Assembly: GCF_001645105.1 (NCBI RefSeq)
Contig: NZ_LKEG01000034.1
Location: 62,223-126,222, forward strand
Reading direction: 5' to 3'
Length of the DNA: 64,000 nt
From: Pseudomonas marginalis
Lineage (GTDB): Bacteria; Pseudomonadota; Gammaproteobacteria; Pseudomonadales; Pseudomonadaceae
Shown here: in pieces, positions 18,461 through 27,406 of the stretch
Position numbering within the stretch: position 1 is the first letter of the stretch
How the letters are laid out: each line of letters starts with the position of its first letter
Position numbers and translations under genes: made by a program
Notes under the pieces: generated by a model
The model's input: the letters and a program-made list of their open reading frames with translations, nothing else
Database searches by the model: none
What the model was told of the DNA's origin: nothing

Positions 18461-19269
18461 TGAGCCGCCTGCAAACCCGCTTTGCGCAGCTGAAAGAACA
18501 GAATCGCGCCGCCCTGGTGACCTTCGTCACTGCTGGCGATCCTGGCTATGACACCTCCCTGGCGATCCTCAAAGGTTTGCCGGCCGCCGGCGCCGATGTG
18601 ATCGAACTGGGCATGCCGTTCACCGACCCAATGGCCGACGGCCCGGCGATCCAGCTGGCCAACATCCGCGCGCTGGAAGCCAAGCAGAACCTGGTGAAAA
18701 CCCTGCAAATGGTTCGCGAGTTCCGCAAGGACAACAACGACACGCCGCTGGTGTTGATGGGCTACTTCAACCCGATCCATAAATACGGTGTGCCTACGTT
18801 CATCGCTGACGCCAAGGAAGCCGGGGTCGACGGCCTGATCGTGGTCGACATGCCACCTGAGCATAACGGCGAGCTGTGCGACCCGACTCAGGCCGCCGGC
18901 ATCGACTTTATCCGCCTGACCACGCCGACCACTGACGATGTGCGCTTGCCGACAGTCCTGAACGGCAGCTCCGGCTTTGTGTACTACGTGTCGGTGGCCG
19001 GCGTGACCGGTGCCGGCGCCGCGACCCTGGAACACGTCGAGGAAGCCGTGACCCGTCTGCGTCGTCATACCGACCTGCCGATCAGCATCGGCTTCGGTAT
19101 CCGTACGCCGGAACAAGCGGCGGCCATCGCCCGTCTGGCCGACGGAGTGGTGGTGGGTTCGGCGCTGATCGATCACATCGCCAACGCCAGCAACGACCAG
19201 CAAGCCATCGACGGCGTGTTGAGCCTGTGTGCGGCGCTGTCGGAAGGCGTTCGTAACGCTCGTAAGTAA
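18460..19269 (+). CDS. trpA: Tryptophan synthase alpha subunit
   Basis: A 269-residue TIM barrel with catalytic residues in the expected places: [15 protein letters not shown] (Glu near 48 and Asp near 59). It cleaves indole-3-glycerol phosphate and channels indole to TrpB. Phosphate-binding segment [12 protein letters not shown] is intact. It ends the trpBA operon, followed by an intrinsic terminator. Confidence 0.98.
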
Positions 19270-19345
19270 AGGCTCCGTAACCAGTAGGTAAAGTTCCTGA
19301 TACAGAGGAATCAACCCGCTCGGGCACGGCCTAAACAGCAAGACC

Positions 19346-19380
19346 AAGGGATTTCGAACCGTGTTCGAGATCCCTTTTTT
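19346..19380 (+). terminator. Intrinsic terminator of trpBA
   Basis: AGGGATTTCGAA and TTCGAGATCCCT form a 12-base stem with one mismatch around a short loop, followed by six Ts. It is 77 bases after the trpA stop and just before the next gene's ribosome site. Confidence 0.85.
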
Positions 19381-19405
19381 GTAGGTGTGCCCTGAGGAAT
19401 ACCCG

Positions 19406-19846
19406 ATGAAAATGCCCAAATCCGTGATTGCGGGCCTTGGCGTGCTGGTGCTTGGCGCCAGCGCCCTGGTGCAGGCCGCGCCTTATGACCAAGGCGGCCC
19501 AGACCGTGGCGGCCCGCAAGGCCAGCACGAACAACGTGGCGACGACCATCGCGGCCCGCCGGATAACCGTCGCGGCGGCCCACCCCAGGACTTTGGCCCG
19601 GTTCGGCAGATCATCCACGACAACCACGGCCAGTTCTCCCGTGGCGCGCCGCCGCCGCCGAATGTACGCCTGGTGCGTGGCCAGCCGTTGCCTCGTGGTT
19701 ATTACGGCGAGCGCCTGGACAACCGTGCCCTGGCGCGCCTCCCGGTGTATCCAGGTTATGAATGGCGCCGTTCCGGGCCGGACGTGGTGTTGATCGCGGT
19801 GGGCACCGGCATCGTCTACGAGATTCTCGACGGCGTATTAAATTAA
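19406..19846 (+). CDS. CigR/RcnB-like exported protein, Gly/Pro/His-rich
   Basis: The start at 19406 (TGAGGA eight bases upstream) gives 146 residues. After a signal peptide (to about residue 25, VQAA) comes a low-complexity region of about 45 residues rich in Gly, Pro, Arg, Asp, Gln and His, then a folded C-terminal part (LVRGQPLPRGYYGERLDNRALARLPVYPGYEWRRSGPDVVLIAVGTGIVYEILDGVLN). The C-terminal pattern fits the RcnB/CigR family. CigR of Salmonella inhibits a virulence effector; that role should not be assumed here. It is followed by a stem-loop. Confidence 0.72.
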   Translation: MKMPKSVIAGLGVLVLGASALVQAAPYDQGGPDRGGPQGQHEQRGDDHRGPPDNRRGGPPQDFGPVRQIIHDNHGQFSRGAPPPPNVRLVRGQPLPRGYYGERLDNRALARLPVYPGYEWRRSGPDVVLIAVGTGIVYEILDGVLN

Positions 19847-19867
19847 CGCCGCCGTTTTCTCAGCTAG

Positions 19868-19900
19868 GCTGAGGGATGAACATGACGTTCATCCCTCAGC
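19868..19900 (+). terminator. Stem-loop after the CigR-like gene
   Basis: GCTGAGGGATGAAC and GTTCATCCCTCAGC form a perfect 14-base stem with the 5-base loop ATGAC, 22 bases after the stop codon. What follows (GCTTCTTG) is a weak T-tract, so it may terminate poorly or act as an RNA-stabilising hairpin. Confidence 0.6.
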
Positions 19901-20006
19901 GCTTCTTGCCTATTGCCGTCTAACCACCTGAAAGCCACGCATTACCTGCCTATCGGTCGTTAAGTTAGCTGCATCAGAAGCCATTTTTGTCTCCCAGGAG
20001 CACATC

Positions 20007-21659
20007 ATGGCATTTGACCTCGTCAACAATCTGGACCGCCGTCACTCAACCTTGCAAAAAGGCTTCAACCCACGCTGGCCACTGGACAATGTGCAGGGTG
20101 AATCATCGCCCAACGGCGCCAACCTGATTTACCTGTGTTACAGCCCCCAGGACATTATCGATGCCGCCGCCCAAGCCCTGGCTGCCCCCAATGCCCGGAT
20201 AACGGTGCGCAGCGGAGGCCATTGCTACGAAGGATTTGTCTCCAACAAGATGCCCGACAGCCCCGATGAGCAGTTGTCGATTCTCGATATCGGGCAAATG
20301 AACAAAATAGCCTACGACGCCGCCGGAAAAATCGGTTCTGTGCTGGTGCCAGGGTTGCCGTACGGCTATAGATTCCGCTTGGAGGCTGGCTGCCAGAACT
20401 GGGAGACCACCGTCGCCTTGTACAAAATGGCCGAGATGGCGCTGCCCAGCGGCTCCTGTTATTCAGTTGGCCTGGGTGGGCACATATGCGGCGGCGGCTA
20501 CGGATTGCTGTCACGCAAGTACGGCCTGGTCTGTGACTGGCTGGATGGCGTGGATATATTGGTCGCCAACGCAACGGGTTCAGGCCTCGAACCGAGGCAT
20601 GTCTCCCGGGACAGCACCGACCCGGCCGAGCTTGACCTGTTCGCAGCGTGTTGCGGCGCCGGTGGCGGGCAGTTCGGCATCATCACCAGCTACTATTTCA
20701 AAACACTGCCCCAAGCGCCAAAGGAAGTCCTCTGGCTGGCGCTGGAGTGGGATTGGTCGACCCTCACTCGACCCGCACTCGAACGCCTGCTGCACGCTTA
20801 TCAGGCGTGGTTTGCGGTCAATCAGGCCGCCCCATCGACCTGGGGCCTGGCGACGAAGCTGGAGATGCGCCATCTGAATACCGGCAATGTGACGCTGGGC
20901 ATCCATTATGTCGACGAAGACGGAGGGCTCGATGACCTTGCGCCCTTCGATGACTTCGTCAACCGTATGCTGGCAGCGGCGGGCGTAGAGGCGACGGAGT
21001 CTCTCTTGCCGTTCCACGTGGTGCATCAGCCGCGAGACACTCAGCAGGGGCGCCCGGTCAACTCGCTGCACTCCGCCCATGAAGCGGCCCGACGCCTCGA
21101 CTGGCTGTACGCAACCCAGTCGCTGAACGGATCCGGCGACAATCAGCGGGGACGTTATAAGTCCGCCTATCAGAAGGGCGGCTTCACACCGCAGGTGTTG
21201 GAGGCCATCTGGAAAACCCTGACGCGGGACGATCCCGACCGTCACCTGACTCAAAGCCTGATCCAGATACAGTCCTTCGGTGGACGCATCAACGCGATGG
21301 ATGGCCCGACACTGGCGCAAACGTCGGCGGGACAGCGCTCCTCGTACCTCAAGTGGCAACCGCAGTGCTACTGGCGCCACCCTAGTGCTGCAGCCGATCA
21401 GGCCAATGCCAACTGGATAAGGGGGCTGTTTTACGACGCCTTCGCCACCGGAGCGCCGGACGCCCCCGAGTTCGAGGGCTGTTACATCAACTATCCGGAC
21501 CTGGACATGACCTACGTCCGTGGCAACCCCGCCAACGACAAGAACCCGAACTGGTATGGGATCTTCTTCCCCAACACCATTATCGAAAGCCGCCTGCGAC
21601 GCACCAAGCAACGCTGGGACCCGCTGAATGTGTTCCGTAACGAGATGTCAGTGCCTTGA
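20007..21659 (+). CDS. Berberine-bridge-enzyme-like FAD-binding oxidoreductase
   Basis: A 550-residue protein with a PCMH-type FAD domain (residues about 40-235) and a C-terminal BBE domain (ending in YINYPDLDM...NPNWYGIFFPNTIIESRLRRTKQRWDPLNVFRNEMSVP). H72 in VRSGGHCYEGF and C151 in PSGSCYSVGLGGHICGGGYG match the two residues that bind FAD covalently in bicovalent BBE-like enzymes. Such enzymes oxidise sugars, alkaloids or secondary metabolites with O2. There is no signal peptide. It stands alone, with AGGAG before the ATG. Substrate is unknown; an origin by transfer is possible but not shown. Confidence 0.88.
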   Translation: MAFDLVNNLDRRHSTLQKGFNPRWPLDNVQGESSPNGANLIYLCYSPQDIIDAAAQALAAPNARITVRSGGHCYEGFVSNKMPDSPDEQLSILDIGQMNKIAYDAAGKIGSVLVPGLPYGYRFRLEAGCQNWETTVALYKMAEMALPSGSCYSVGLGGHICGGGYGLLSRKYGLVCDWLDGVDILVANATGSGLEPRHVSRDSTDPAELDLFAACCGAGGGQFGIITSYYFKTLPQAPKEVLWLALEWDWSTLTRPALERLLHAYQAWFAVNQAAPSTWGLATKLEMRHLNTGNVTLGIHYVDEDGGLDDLAPFDDFVNRMLAAAGVEATESLLPFHVVHQPRDTQQGRPVNSLHSAHEAARRLDWLYATQSLNGSGDNQRGRYKSAYQKGGFTPQVLEAIWKTLTRDDPDRHLTQSLIQIQSFGGRINAMDGPTLAQTSAGQRSSYLKWQPQCYWRHPSAAADQANANWIRGLFYDAFATGAPDAPEFEGCYINYPDLDMTYVRGNPANDKNPNWYGIFFPNTIIESRLRRTKQRWDPLNVFRNEMSVP

Positions 21660-21667
21660 GCCCACAC

Positions 21668-21696
21668 AACGGGCGACCCTAAGGTCGCCCGTTTTC
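21668..21696. terminator. Bidirectional terminator between convergent genes
   Basis: AACGGGCGACC-CTAA-GGTCGCCCGTT is an 11-base perfect stem followed by TTCC, in the 37-base gap between the flavoenzyme and transporter stop codons. It can serve both. Confidence 0.85.
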
Positions 21697-23001
21697 CTAC
21701 AACTCGATTCGCTCCACCTTACCGACCAGCAACACATAGGAAAGCGCGCCCAGCAACGCCAGCACCGCGATATAAGTGATCGCCGGCGCAAACGAATCGC
21801 CACTGGCCAGGAAGCCAATCACAATCGGCGTGGTAATTGCCGCCAAGTTGCCGATAAAGTTGAACACGCCACCGGTCAATCCCAGCAAGCGTGCGGGGGC
21901 CAGTGTCGACACCAGCGACCAGGTAATCGAGGCCAGGCCATTGCCGAAGAACGCCACCGCCAGGAACGCAATCACCCACGCCGTCGAGTCCACGTAGTTG
22001 GCGCCGATGATCGCCGTGGAAATCAGCAACCCGCCAATGATCGGCAACTTGCGCGCAAACCCCACCGACGCGCCGCGACGAATCAGCCAGTCGGAAAACA
22101 CCCCGGAACACAGCACGCCGACAAACGCCGCGAGAAACGGCAACGACGCCAGCAGGCCGGACTTGATGAAGTCCATGCCGCGATATTTCACCAGGTAGGT
22201 CGGGAACCAGGTCAGGAAGAACCAGAGCGTGGAGTTCAGGCAGAACTGACCGAGGTAGATGCCCCAGAGTTTGCGCTTGCTCAACACGATGCCCAGGTCG
22301 ACCCAGCTGAACGGCGCCTTGACCGTTTTCGCCTGCATATCCACCAGCCCGCCCCCTTCACGGATCAGCTCGATCTCCGCGGCGTTGGCGCCTTTGAAAT
22401 CCTTGGGCTCGCGATACACCGCGTACCAGATCACCGCCCACAAGATGCCCACGCCGCCCGTGGCGACAAACACCATGTGCCAGCCAAATGCGTGCTGCAG
22501 CCAAGCCAATACCGGCGTGAGAAACGCCAGCCCGACAAACTGCCCGGAGGTGTACACGCCAATCGCCGTGGCGCGCTCGCGCTCGGGAAACCACGTGGTG
22601 ACTACACGGCTGTTGATCGGGTAAGCCGGGGCTTCCAACGCCCCCACCGCCATACGCAGCACGAACAGCGCGATAAAGCTGGCAGCGAAGCCGAGCATCA
22701 CGGTGGCAATGGACCACAACAGCAGCGCAGCGGTGTAGAGAATGCGCGGCGGCACGCGGTCCACCAGCCAGCCGCCGGGGATTTGCATGGCGGCGTAGGT
22801 CCAGCCGAACGCGGAGAAAATCAGCCCGACGTGCACCGGGTCGATGCCCAGTTCACTGGTCAGCGCGGGCGCTGCGATCGACAGGTTGCTGCGGTCGAGG
22901 TAGTTGATCACCACGGTGATAAACAGCAGCACCATGATGAAAAAACGCTTTCTGGTAGGCGTGACGAGAGAAGCCTGCCCGGTGAAGGACTCAGGGTGCA
23001 T
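21697..23001 (-). CDS. dgoT: MFS transporter, probable D-galactonate transporter
   Basis: A 434-residue protein with 12 predicted membrane helices and the anion:cation symporter (ACS) family pattern: NYLDRSNLSIAAPAL in helix 1, GWTYAAMQIPGGWLVDRVPPR after helix 2. The ACS family includes DgoT and glucarate transporters. It is the last gene of the dgo operon, so galactonate is the best guess for substrate. A REP hairpin sits between it and dgoD (23058-23089) and may set its expression apart from the upstream genes. Confidence 0.85.
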   Translation of the reverse strand: MHPESFTGQASLVTPTRKRFFIMVLLFITVVINYLDRSNLSIAAPALTSELGIDPVHVGLIFSAFGWTYAAMQIPGGWLVDRVPPRILYTAALLLWSIATVMLGFAASFIALFVLRMAVGALEAPAYPINSRVVTTWFPERERATAIGVYTSGQFVGLAFLTPVLAWLQHAFGWHMVFVATGGVGILWAVIWYAVYREPKDFKGANAAEIELIREGGGLVDMQAKTVKAPFSWVDLGIVLSKRKLWGIYLGQFCLNSTLWFFLTWFPTYLVKYRGMDFIKSGLLASLPFLAAFVGVLCSGVFSDWLIRRGASVGFARKLPIIGGLLISTAIIGANYVDSTAWVIAFLAVAFFGNGLASITWSLVSTLAPARLLGLTGGVFNFIGNLAAITTPIVIGFLASGDSFAPAITYIAVLALLGALSYVLLVGKVERIEL

Positions 23002-23057
23002 GGGGGATGCCTCTTCTTATGTTTATTGAGGACAGATCTGACTGAAGAAACGAGGTA

Positions 23058-23089
23058 AATGTGGGAGGGGGCTTGCCCCCTCCCACATT
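23058..23089. repeat. Compact REP hairpin inside the dgo operon
   Basis: AATGTGGGAGGGGGC and GCCCCCTCCCACATT pair perfectly over 15 bases around a 2-base loop. It lies in the 115-base gap between dgoD and the transporter gene, both on the minus strand, where it could stabilise or attenuate the message. Confidence 0.88.
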
Positions 23090-23116
23090 CTCTAACCGCG
23101 TTTGTTCAGAGGAAAA

Positions 23117-24265
23117 TCACCACTCGGCGAAGCTGCCGTCGGCGTGGCGCCAGATCGGGTTGCGCCAGCGGTGGCCGATGGCCGCGCGTTCGATCACGTA
23201 TTCCTCGTTGATCTCAATGCCCAGGCCCGGCCCGTTAGGGATCTTCACGAAGCCTTTGTCGTAGTCGAAGACTCGCGGATCTTTCACATAGTCGAGCAGG
23301 TCATTGCTCTCGTTGTAGTGAATGCCCAGGCTTTGCTCTTGGATAAACGCGTTGTAGCAGACCGCGTCCAGTTGCAGGCAGGCTGCCAAGGCAATCGGGC
23401 CCAGCGGGCAGTGGAGGGCCAGGGCCACGTCGTAGGCTTCGGCCATGTTAGCGATCTTGCGGGTTTCGGTGATGCCACCGGCGTGGGACGCATCCGGCTG
23501 AATGATGTCGACGTAACCTTCGCTGAGCACGCGCTTGAAGTCCCAGCGCGAAAACAGGCGTTCGCCCAGGGCAATCGGCGTGCTGGTCAGCGGTGCCAGT
23601 TCTTTCAACGCTTCGTAGTTTTCGCTGAGCACCGGCTCTTCGATAAACATCAATTTGTACGGGTCCAGCTCCTTCATCAGCACCTTGGCCATGGGTTTGT
23701 GCACCCGGCCATGGAAGTCGACGCCGATACCGACGTTGGGGCCGACGGCATCACGCACGGCGGCCACGTTGGCCAGGGCCAGGTCGACTTTTTCGAAGCT
23801 GTCGACGAACTGCAGTTCTTCGGTGCCGTTCATTTTTACCGCCGTGAAGCCACGGGCCACGGCCTCTTGGGCGGCGCGGGCGGTGTCGGCCGGGCGGTCG
23901 CCGCCGATCCACGAGTACACGCGAATCTTGTCGCGCACCTGGCCACCGAGCAGGTCGCTGACGGAAACGCCGAGGGCCTTGCCCTTGATGTCCCACAGCG
24001 CCTGGTCGATACCGGCGAGGGCGCTCATGTGCACGGCACCGCCCCGGTAGAAGCCGCCACGATAGAGTACGGTCCAGATGTCTTCGATATTGCGGGGGTC
24101 TTTGCCGATCAGGTAGTCGGACAGCTCTTCGACGGCAGCTGCCACGGTGTGGGCGCGGCCCTCGACCACGGGCTCACCCCAGCCGGTCACGCCCTGGTCG
24201 GTCTCGACCTTGAGGAAGCACCAGCGCGGCGGGACGATGAAGGTCGTCAGTTTGGTGATTTTCAT
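23117..24265 (-). CDS. dgoD: D-galactonate dehydratase
   Basis: The 382-residue protein is a mandelate racemase/enolase superfamily member. It begins [36 protein letters not shown] and has metal-ligand segments near residues 183-185 (GVDFHGR), 209-211 (FIEEPV) and 235-240 ([16 protein letters not shown]), and the catalytic [12 protein letters not shown] region. It dehydrates D-galactonate to 2-dehydro-3-deoxy-D-galactonate. Its place between dgoA and the transporter gene, with dgoK upstream, supports the specific assignment within a superfamily that also has gluconate-type dehydratases. Confidence 0.93.
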   Translation of the reverse strand: MKITKLTTFIVPPRWCFLKVETDQGVTGWGEPVVEGRAHTVAAAVEELSDYLIGKDPRNIEDIWTVLYRGGFYRGGAVHMSALAGIDQALWDIKGKALGVSVSDLLGGQVRDKIRVYSWIGGDRPADTARAAQEAVARGFTAVKMNGTEELQFVDSFEKVDLALANVAAVRDAVGPNVGIGVDFHGRVHKPMAKVLMKELDPYKLMFIEEPVLSENYEALKELAPLTSTPIALGERLFSRWDFKRVLSEGYVDIIQPDASHAGGITETRKIANMAEAYDVALALHCPLGPIALAACLQLDAVCYNAFIQEQSLGIHYNESNDLLDYVKDPRVFDYDKGFVKIPNGPGLGIEINEEYVIERAAIGHRWRNPIWRHADGSFAEW

Positions 24266-24313
24266 CTGTTATCTCTCTTATAGATGCGGCGCCTGTGGGC
24301 GCGGAACTTGAAG

Positions 24314-24934
24314 TCAGCTCAGGGCTTTCCAGGCGGCGACATAAGCCTGGGCGCGGCTCGCTACCTGATCCACTGTCATACCCGGTTTGAACAACCCGGA
24401 ACCCAGCCCGAAACCTTTGGCGCCGGCGTCGATGAACACCTGCATGTTGTCCGGGGTGATGCCGCCCACCGGCAGCAGCAAGGTGCCGGCCGGCAATACC
24501 GCCAGCCACGCCTTGATCACCGCCGGGCCCATTTGCTCAGCCGGAAACAGCTTCAATACGTCGGCGCCTTCGGCCAATGCGGCGAAGGCTTCGGTCGGCG
24601 TCGCCACGCCCGGCGACAGGAACAGCCCCGCCGCTTTCGCGGCACGCAACACCTTGGCATCGCTGTGAGGCATTACGATCACCTGGCCACCGGCCGCCTT
24701 CACCTGCTCGACCTGCTCAGGCAGCAACACCGTACCGGCACCGATCAGGCAATCGGCGGGCAGGCTGTCGCGCAGGGTGCGGATGCTGGTGTAAGGGTCA
24801 GGCGAATTCAGCGGAACTTCGATCACGCGAAACCCGGCCTGGTACAGCACCTGGCCAACGGCCTCGGCTTCGTCCGGGCGGATGCCGCGCAGGATGGCGA
24901 TCAAACCGTTTTGCGCGAGTGCTTGCTTGAGCAT
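24314..24934 (-). CDS. dgoA: 2-dehydro-3-deoxy-6-phosphogalactonate aldolase
   Basis: A 206-residue class I aldolase of the KDPG/KDPGal family. Visible features are the catalytic Glu in AILRGIRPDEA, GAGTVLLPEQV, and the PHSDAKVLRAAKAAGLFLSPGVATPTEA block, where the Schiff-base lysine lies. It splits 2-dehydro-3-deoxy-6-phosphogalactonate into pyruvate and glyceraldehyde 3-phosphate. It begins one base after dgoK ends. Confidence 0.94.
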   Translation of the reverse strand: MLKQALAQNGLIAILRGIRPDEAEAVGQVLYQAGFRVIEVPLNSPDPYTSIRTLRDSLPADCLIGAGTVLLPEQVEQVKAAGGQVIVMPHSDAKVLRAAKAAGLFLSPGVATPTEAFAALAEGADVLKLFPAEQMGPAVIKAWLAVLPAGTLLLPVGGITPDNMQVFIDAGAKGFGLGSGLFKPGMTVDQVASRAQAYVAAWKALS

Positions 24935-24935
24935 G

Positions 24936-25895
24936 TCAGGCCTCCGATACAGGTTGAGTGAGCCCGGCCGCTACGGCCAGTTGCCACAGGCCACGCTCGG
25001 TGGCTTCCTGCGCCAGGCTGACGTGGGCAAAGCCGCAAAGGGCAAGGGCGCGTTGATAACGGGCGCAGAGAGGAGCGGCGCCGACCAGGACGATCGGCGT
25101 GTGTTTTGCGCTGCCGGGCAAGCCGGCGAGTTCATGGCCAATCAGCAGCCCGGAGAGGTAGTCGGGCTGCTGGTCGGGGGCGAGTGCGCCAGTGAGCCCG
25201 AGGGTGCGTGCACTGAACAGGGTCGACAGCACACCGCGCTCGCCGTCCGTCGACAGCGCCACGTGCACGCCTCGGTCAAAGGCTTCGGCCTGGAAATGCT
25301 CGCAAGGTTGCTGGGTGCGCCCGAGGATGCTGTGCTTGCTCAGCACCGCGAACAGCTCGCCGGTCATGAAGGTGTCGAAGTGGGTGATGCAGCCTTCGAC
25401 CACTTCGACCCATTTGGAATGGCTGCCGGGCAGGCCGATCAACCCATCGACGCCCAGCCCTTGCAGCACGCCTAATACCTGGGTTTCTTCGCCGCGCATC
25501 ACGTTGGGCAAGCCAACCTGCTCGATCACACCTGGGACGATATGCACGTCGACCCCACGCAAGCTGCGTACCCGGTGCAGGGCCTGGCCCAGGCTCGCCA
25601 CGTCGACCGGGGTGTTGCGGTAGGCCGCTTCGCTCCAGCCCTGGGCGCTGCCGACCATGCCACAGGCGATCACCGGCAGGGTGGGCGCGGCGTCGAGCCA
25701 ATCGCCGCAGGCTGCATCGAACGCCAACTCGAAGCCATCGCTGCAGTGAACACCGGCGATAACCCGCGGCTCGCTGGGCAAATGCATGATGCCCCACGCC
25801 AGCGAGCGCTGTTCCAGCACCACGCCTGCGGGGCCGAGTTTATAAGCACGAAGGGAGCTGGTCCCCCAATCGAGCGCGATCAATTGCGCCTGCAT
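24936..25895 (-). CDS. dgoK: 2-dehydro-3-deoxygalactonokinase
   Basis: A 319-residue sugar-acid kinase with N-terminal phosphate-binding motif LIALDWGTSSLRAYKL and the typical DgoK segment VEVVEGCITHFDTFMTGELFAVLSKHSILG. It phosphorylates 2-dehydro-3-deoxygalactonate with ATP, feeding dgoA. It is the first gene of the operon dgoK-dgoA-dgoD-transporter. No GntR-type dgoR gene is found upstream, unlike in E. coli. The 96-base upstream gap is A/T-rich and holds an inverted repeat. Confidence 0.94.
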   Translation of the reverse strand: MQAQLIALDWGTSSLRAYKLGPAGVVLEQRSLAWGIMHLPSEPRVIAGVHCSDGFELAFDAACGDWLDAAPTLPVIACGMVGSAQGWSEAAYRNTPVDVASLGQALHRVRSLRGVDVHIVPGVIEQVGLPNVMRGEETQVLGVLQGLGVDGLIGLPGSHSKWVEVVEGCITHFDTFMTGELFAVLSKHSILGRTQQPCEHFQAEAFDRGVHVALSTDGERGVLSTLFSARTLGLTGALAPDQQPDYLSGLLIGHELAGLPGSAKHTPIVLVGAAPLCARYQRALALCGFAHVSLAQEATERGLWQLAVAAGLTQPVSEA

Positions 25896-25960
25896 CGCTT
25901 CACCTGAGTTCTGAGCGGATGCAGCGAATATAAACCTACGCGCGAGGAAGTCTCAATATA

Positions 25961-25981
25961 TAAATATCAATCCCATATTTA
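25961..25981. promoter_or_regulatory. Inverted repeat upstream of dgoK, possible operator
   Basis: TAAATAT-CAATCCC-ATATTTA is a perfect 7-base inverted repeat with a 7-base spacer, 66 bases before the dgoK start codon, in an A/T-rich patch. It is a plausible regulator site, but no regulator is linked to it by sequence. Confidence 0.35.
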
Positions 25982-25991
25982 GGGATGTAGT

Positions 25992-26321
25992 TTAGGAAAA
26001 GGCTGACAAGTTCAGTTCCCGCATGGCGCCCATCCAGATGGCATAGTCGGTGTGATCCTTCAGGTCATCGCCGGTATCCGGGTGCAGGAACACCACCAGC
26101 CCATTGCGATGGATGACCAGCCACGGCAGCACCACGCCGATGTATTCGGCATCGAACGCCAACTGGCAGCTCCAGTCCGGGTGCGGGCCTACCGGCCGTT
26201 GGTGCACGCGCCCCATGCGCAGCGGGAAAAGCTTGGCGGCGTCTTCGCACAAGGTGCGCGCCTGTTCGATAGTGTTCGCGTCGAAGTAGATATGGGCGTG
26301 GTAACCCTTGATACGTTGCAT
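25992..26321 (-). CDS. DOPA 4,5-dioxygenase family protein
   Basis: The start at 26321 gives MQRIKGYHAHIYFDANTIEQARTL and 109 residues. The H-x-H of GYHAHIYF, H in VGPHPDWSCQL and H in FLHPDT are the conserved residues of the DOPA dioxygenase family, where they bind iron. Fungal and plant homologues cleave catechol rings extradiol-wise; bacterial roles are mostly unknown. It follows the LysR regulator gene by about 30 bases on the same strand and may be read with it. Confidence 0.85.
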   Translation of the reverse strand: MQRIKGYHAHIYFDANTIEQARTLCEDAAKLFPLRMGRVHQRPVGPHPDWSCQLAFDAEYIGVVLPWLVIHRNGLVVFLHPDTGDDLKDHTDYAIWMGAMRELNLSAFS

Positions 26322-26352
26322 GACGGACTCCGAATCCAATAGGCGCCAGATG

Positions 26353-27303
26353 CTAGACCGCAATCGACGGCAGGGCCAGCCCGGTCAGCGACTGCGCGCT
26401 GCTGGCCTGCTCGGCCACCAGCCAGTCGACAAAGCGCTCCACCAGCTGCCCTCGGCGTTTGCGCTGGGGCTGCACCACGTAATAGCCGAAACGCGAGATG
26501 ACGGTGTCGCTCAGCGGTCGGCACAGCCAGTTCTGCTCCAACAGGTTATCCACCAGATGGCGCCAGCCGATGGCCACACCCTGGCCGGCAATCGCGGCCT
26601 GGATCAGCAGAGTGTAGTTGTCGAAGCGCAGTTGGCCGGGCGTGGGCGCCGTGGCGATGCCCAGTTCGCGAAACACGCCGCTCCAGTCGAACCACTGGCT
26701 GTTATTTTCCTGGCGCAGGTGCAGCAAGGGGAAATCGTGCAAATTTTGTACAGTCAGCGGTGTGGCCTGATCCTTCAGCCACTGCGGGCTGCACACCGGG
26801 AACACTTCCTCGTTGAACAACCACAGGCTGTCGCCCTGCTTGAAACGCCCGTCGCCAAACAGCACTGCCACGTCAATGTCGCTGCGCAACGTGGCGTGGT
26901 TGCGTTCGCTGGTCACCAGGCTCACATCCACCTGGGGGTTGGCCGCGTGAAAGCGATGCAAACGCGGCATCAGCCAATAGGCGGCGAATGCGAAGTCGGT
27001 GGCCACTTGCAGCACTTCGTGCTGATCCTGCTGCGTGATCGCACTGAGGCCCGCGTTGATGGCCTGCAAACCGCCCTGCACATGCTCGAACAACAGGGCA
27101 CCGGCATCGGTCAGCTCGATGCCCCGGTAGATGCGATCAAACAGACGGATCGCCAGCTGTTCTTCCAGGCGCTTGATCTGCTGGCTGATCGCGGGCTGGG
27201 TGGTGCCCAGCTCCATCGCGGCGGCGGTGAAACTGCGGTGACGCGCTGCCGCTTCGAACGCGCGCAGCAAATCGAGGGACAGGTCACCGAGGGCTTCATA
27301 CAT
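26353..27303 (-). CDS. LysR-type regulator of choline-sulfate utilisation
   Basis: A 316-residue LysR protein: HTH at about residues 10-60 (LDLLRAFEAAARHRSFTAAAMELGTTQPAISQQIKRLEEQL) and a periplasmic-binding-like effector domain (QVATDFAFAAYWLMPRLHRFHAANPQVDVSLV). It lies divergent to betC, 103 bases apart, the same order as PA0032-PA0031 in P. aeruginosa, where such regulators are named for choline-sulfate utilisation. The inducer is likely choline sulfate or choline, by inference. Confidence 0.9.
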   Translation of the reverse strand: MYEALGDLSLDLLRAFEAAARHRSFTAAAMELGTTQPAISQQIKRLEEQLAIRLFDRIYRGIELTDAGALLFEHVQGGLQAINAGLSAITQQDQHEVLQVATDFAFAAYWLMPRLHRFHAANPQVDVSLVTSERNHATLRSDIDVAVLFGDGRFKQGDSLWLFNEEVFPVCSPQWLKDQATPLTVQNLHDFPLLHLRQENNSQWFDWSGVFRELGIATAPTPGQLRFDNYTLLIQAAIAGQGVAIGWRHLVDNLLEQNWLCRPLSDTVISRFGYYVVQPQRKRRGQLVERFVDWLVAEQASSAQSLTGLALPSIAV

Positions 27304-27406
27304 AAGCTGTGCTTATCCTAGACATTGCTTTGGGTGGGCTTTACCCCATTTTCCATGGGCTGCATGCTCATTCGCATAAACACCGCCTATGGAATGCCGA
27401 TAGATC
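27304..27406. promoter_or_regulatory. Divergent control region of the LysR regulator and betC
   Basis: The 103 bases between the two start codons must carry both promoters and the LysR binding sites. The run GGGGCTT/CATTGCTTTGG is present but I could not fix a single T-N11-A site with confidence. Confidence 0.5.

Noticed and set aside
21628..23058. 476-residue open frame on the plus strand
   Set aside because: Antisense to the MFS transporter and rich in Arg, His and Gln, typical of an antisense frame.
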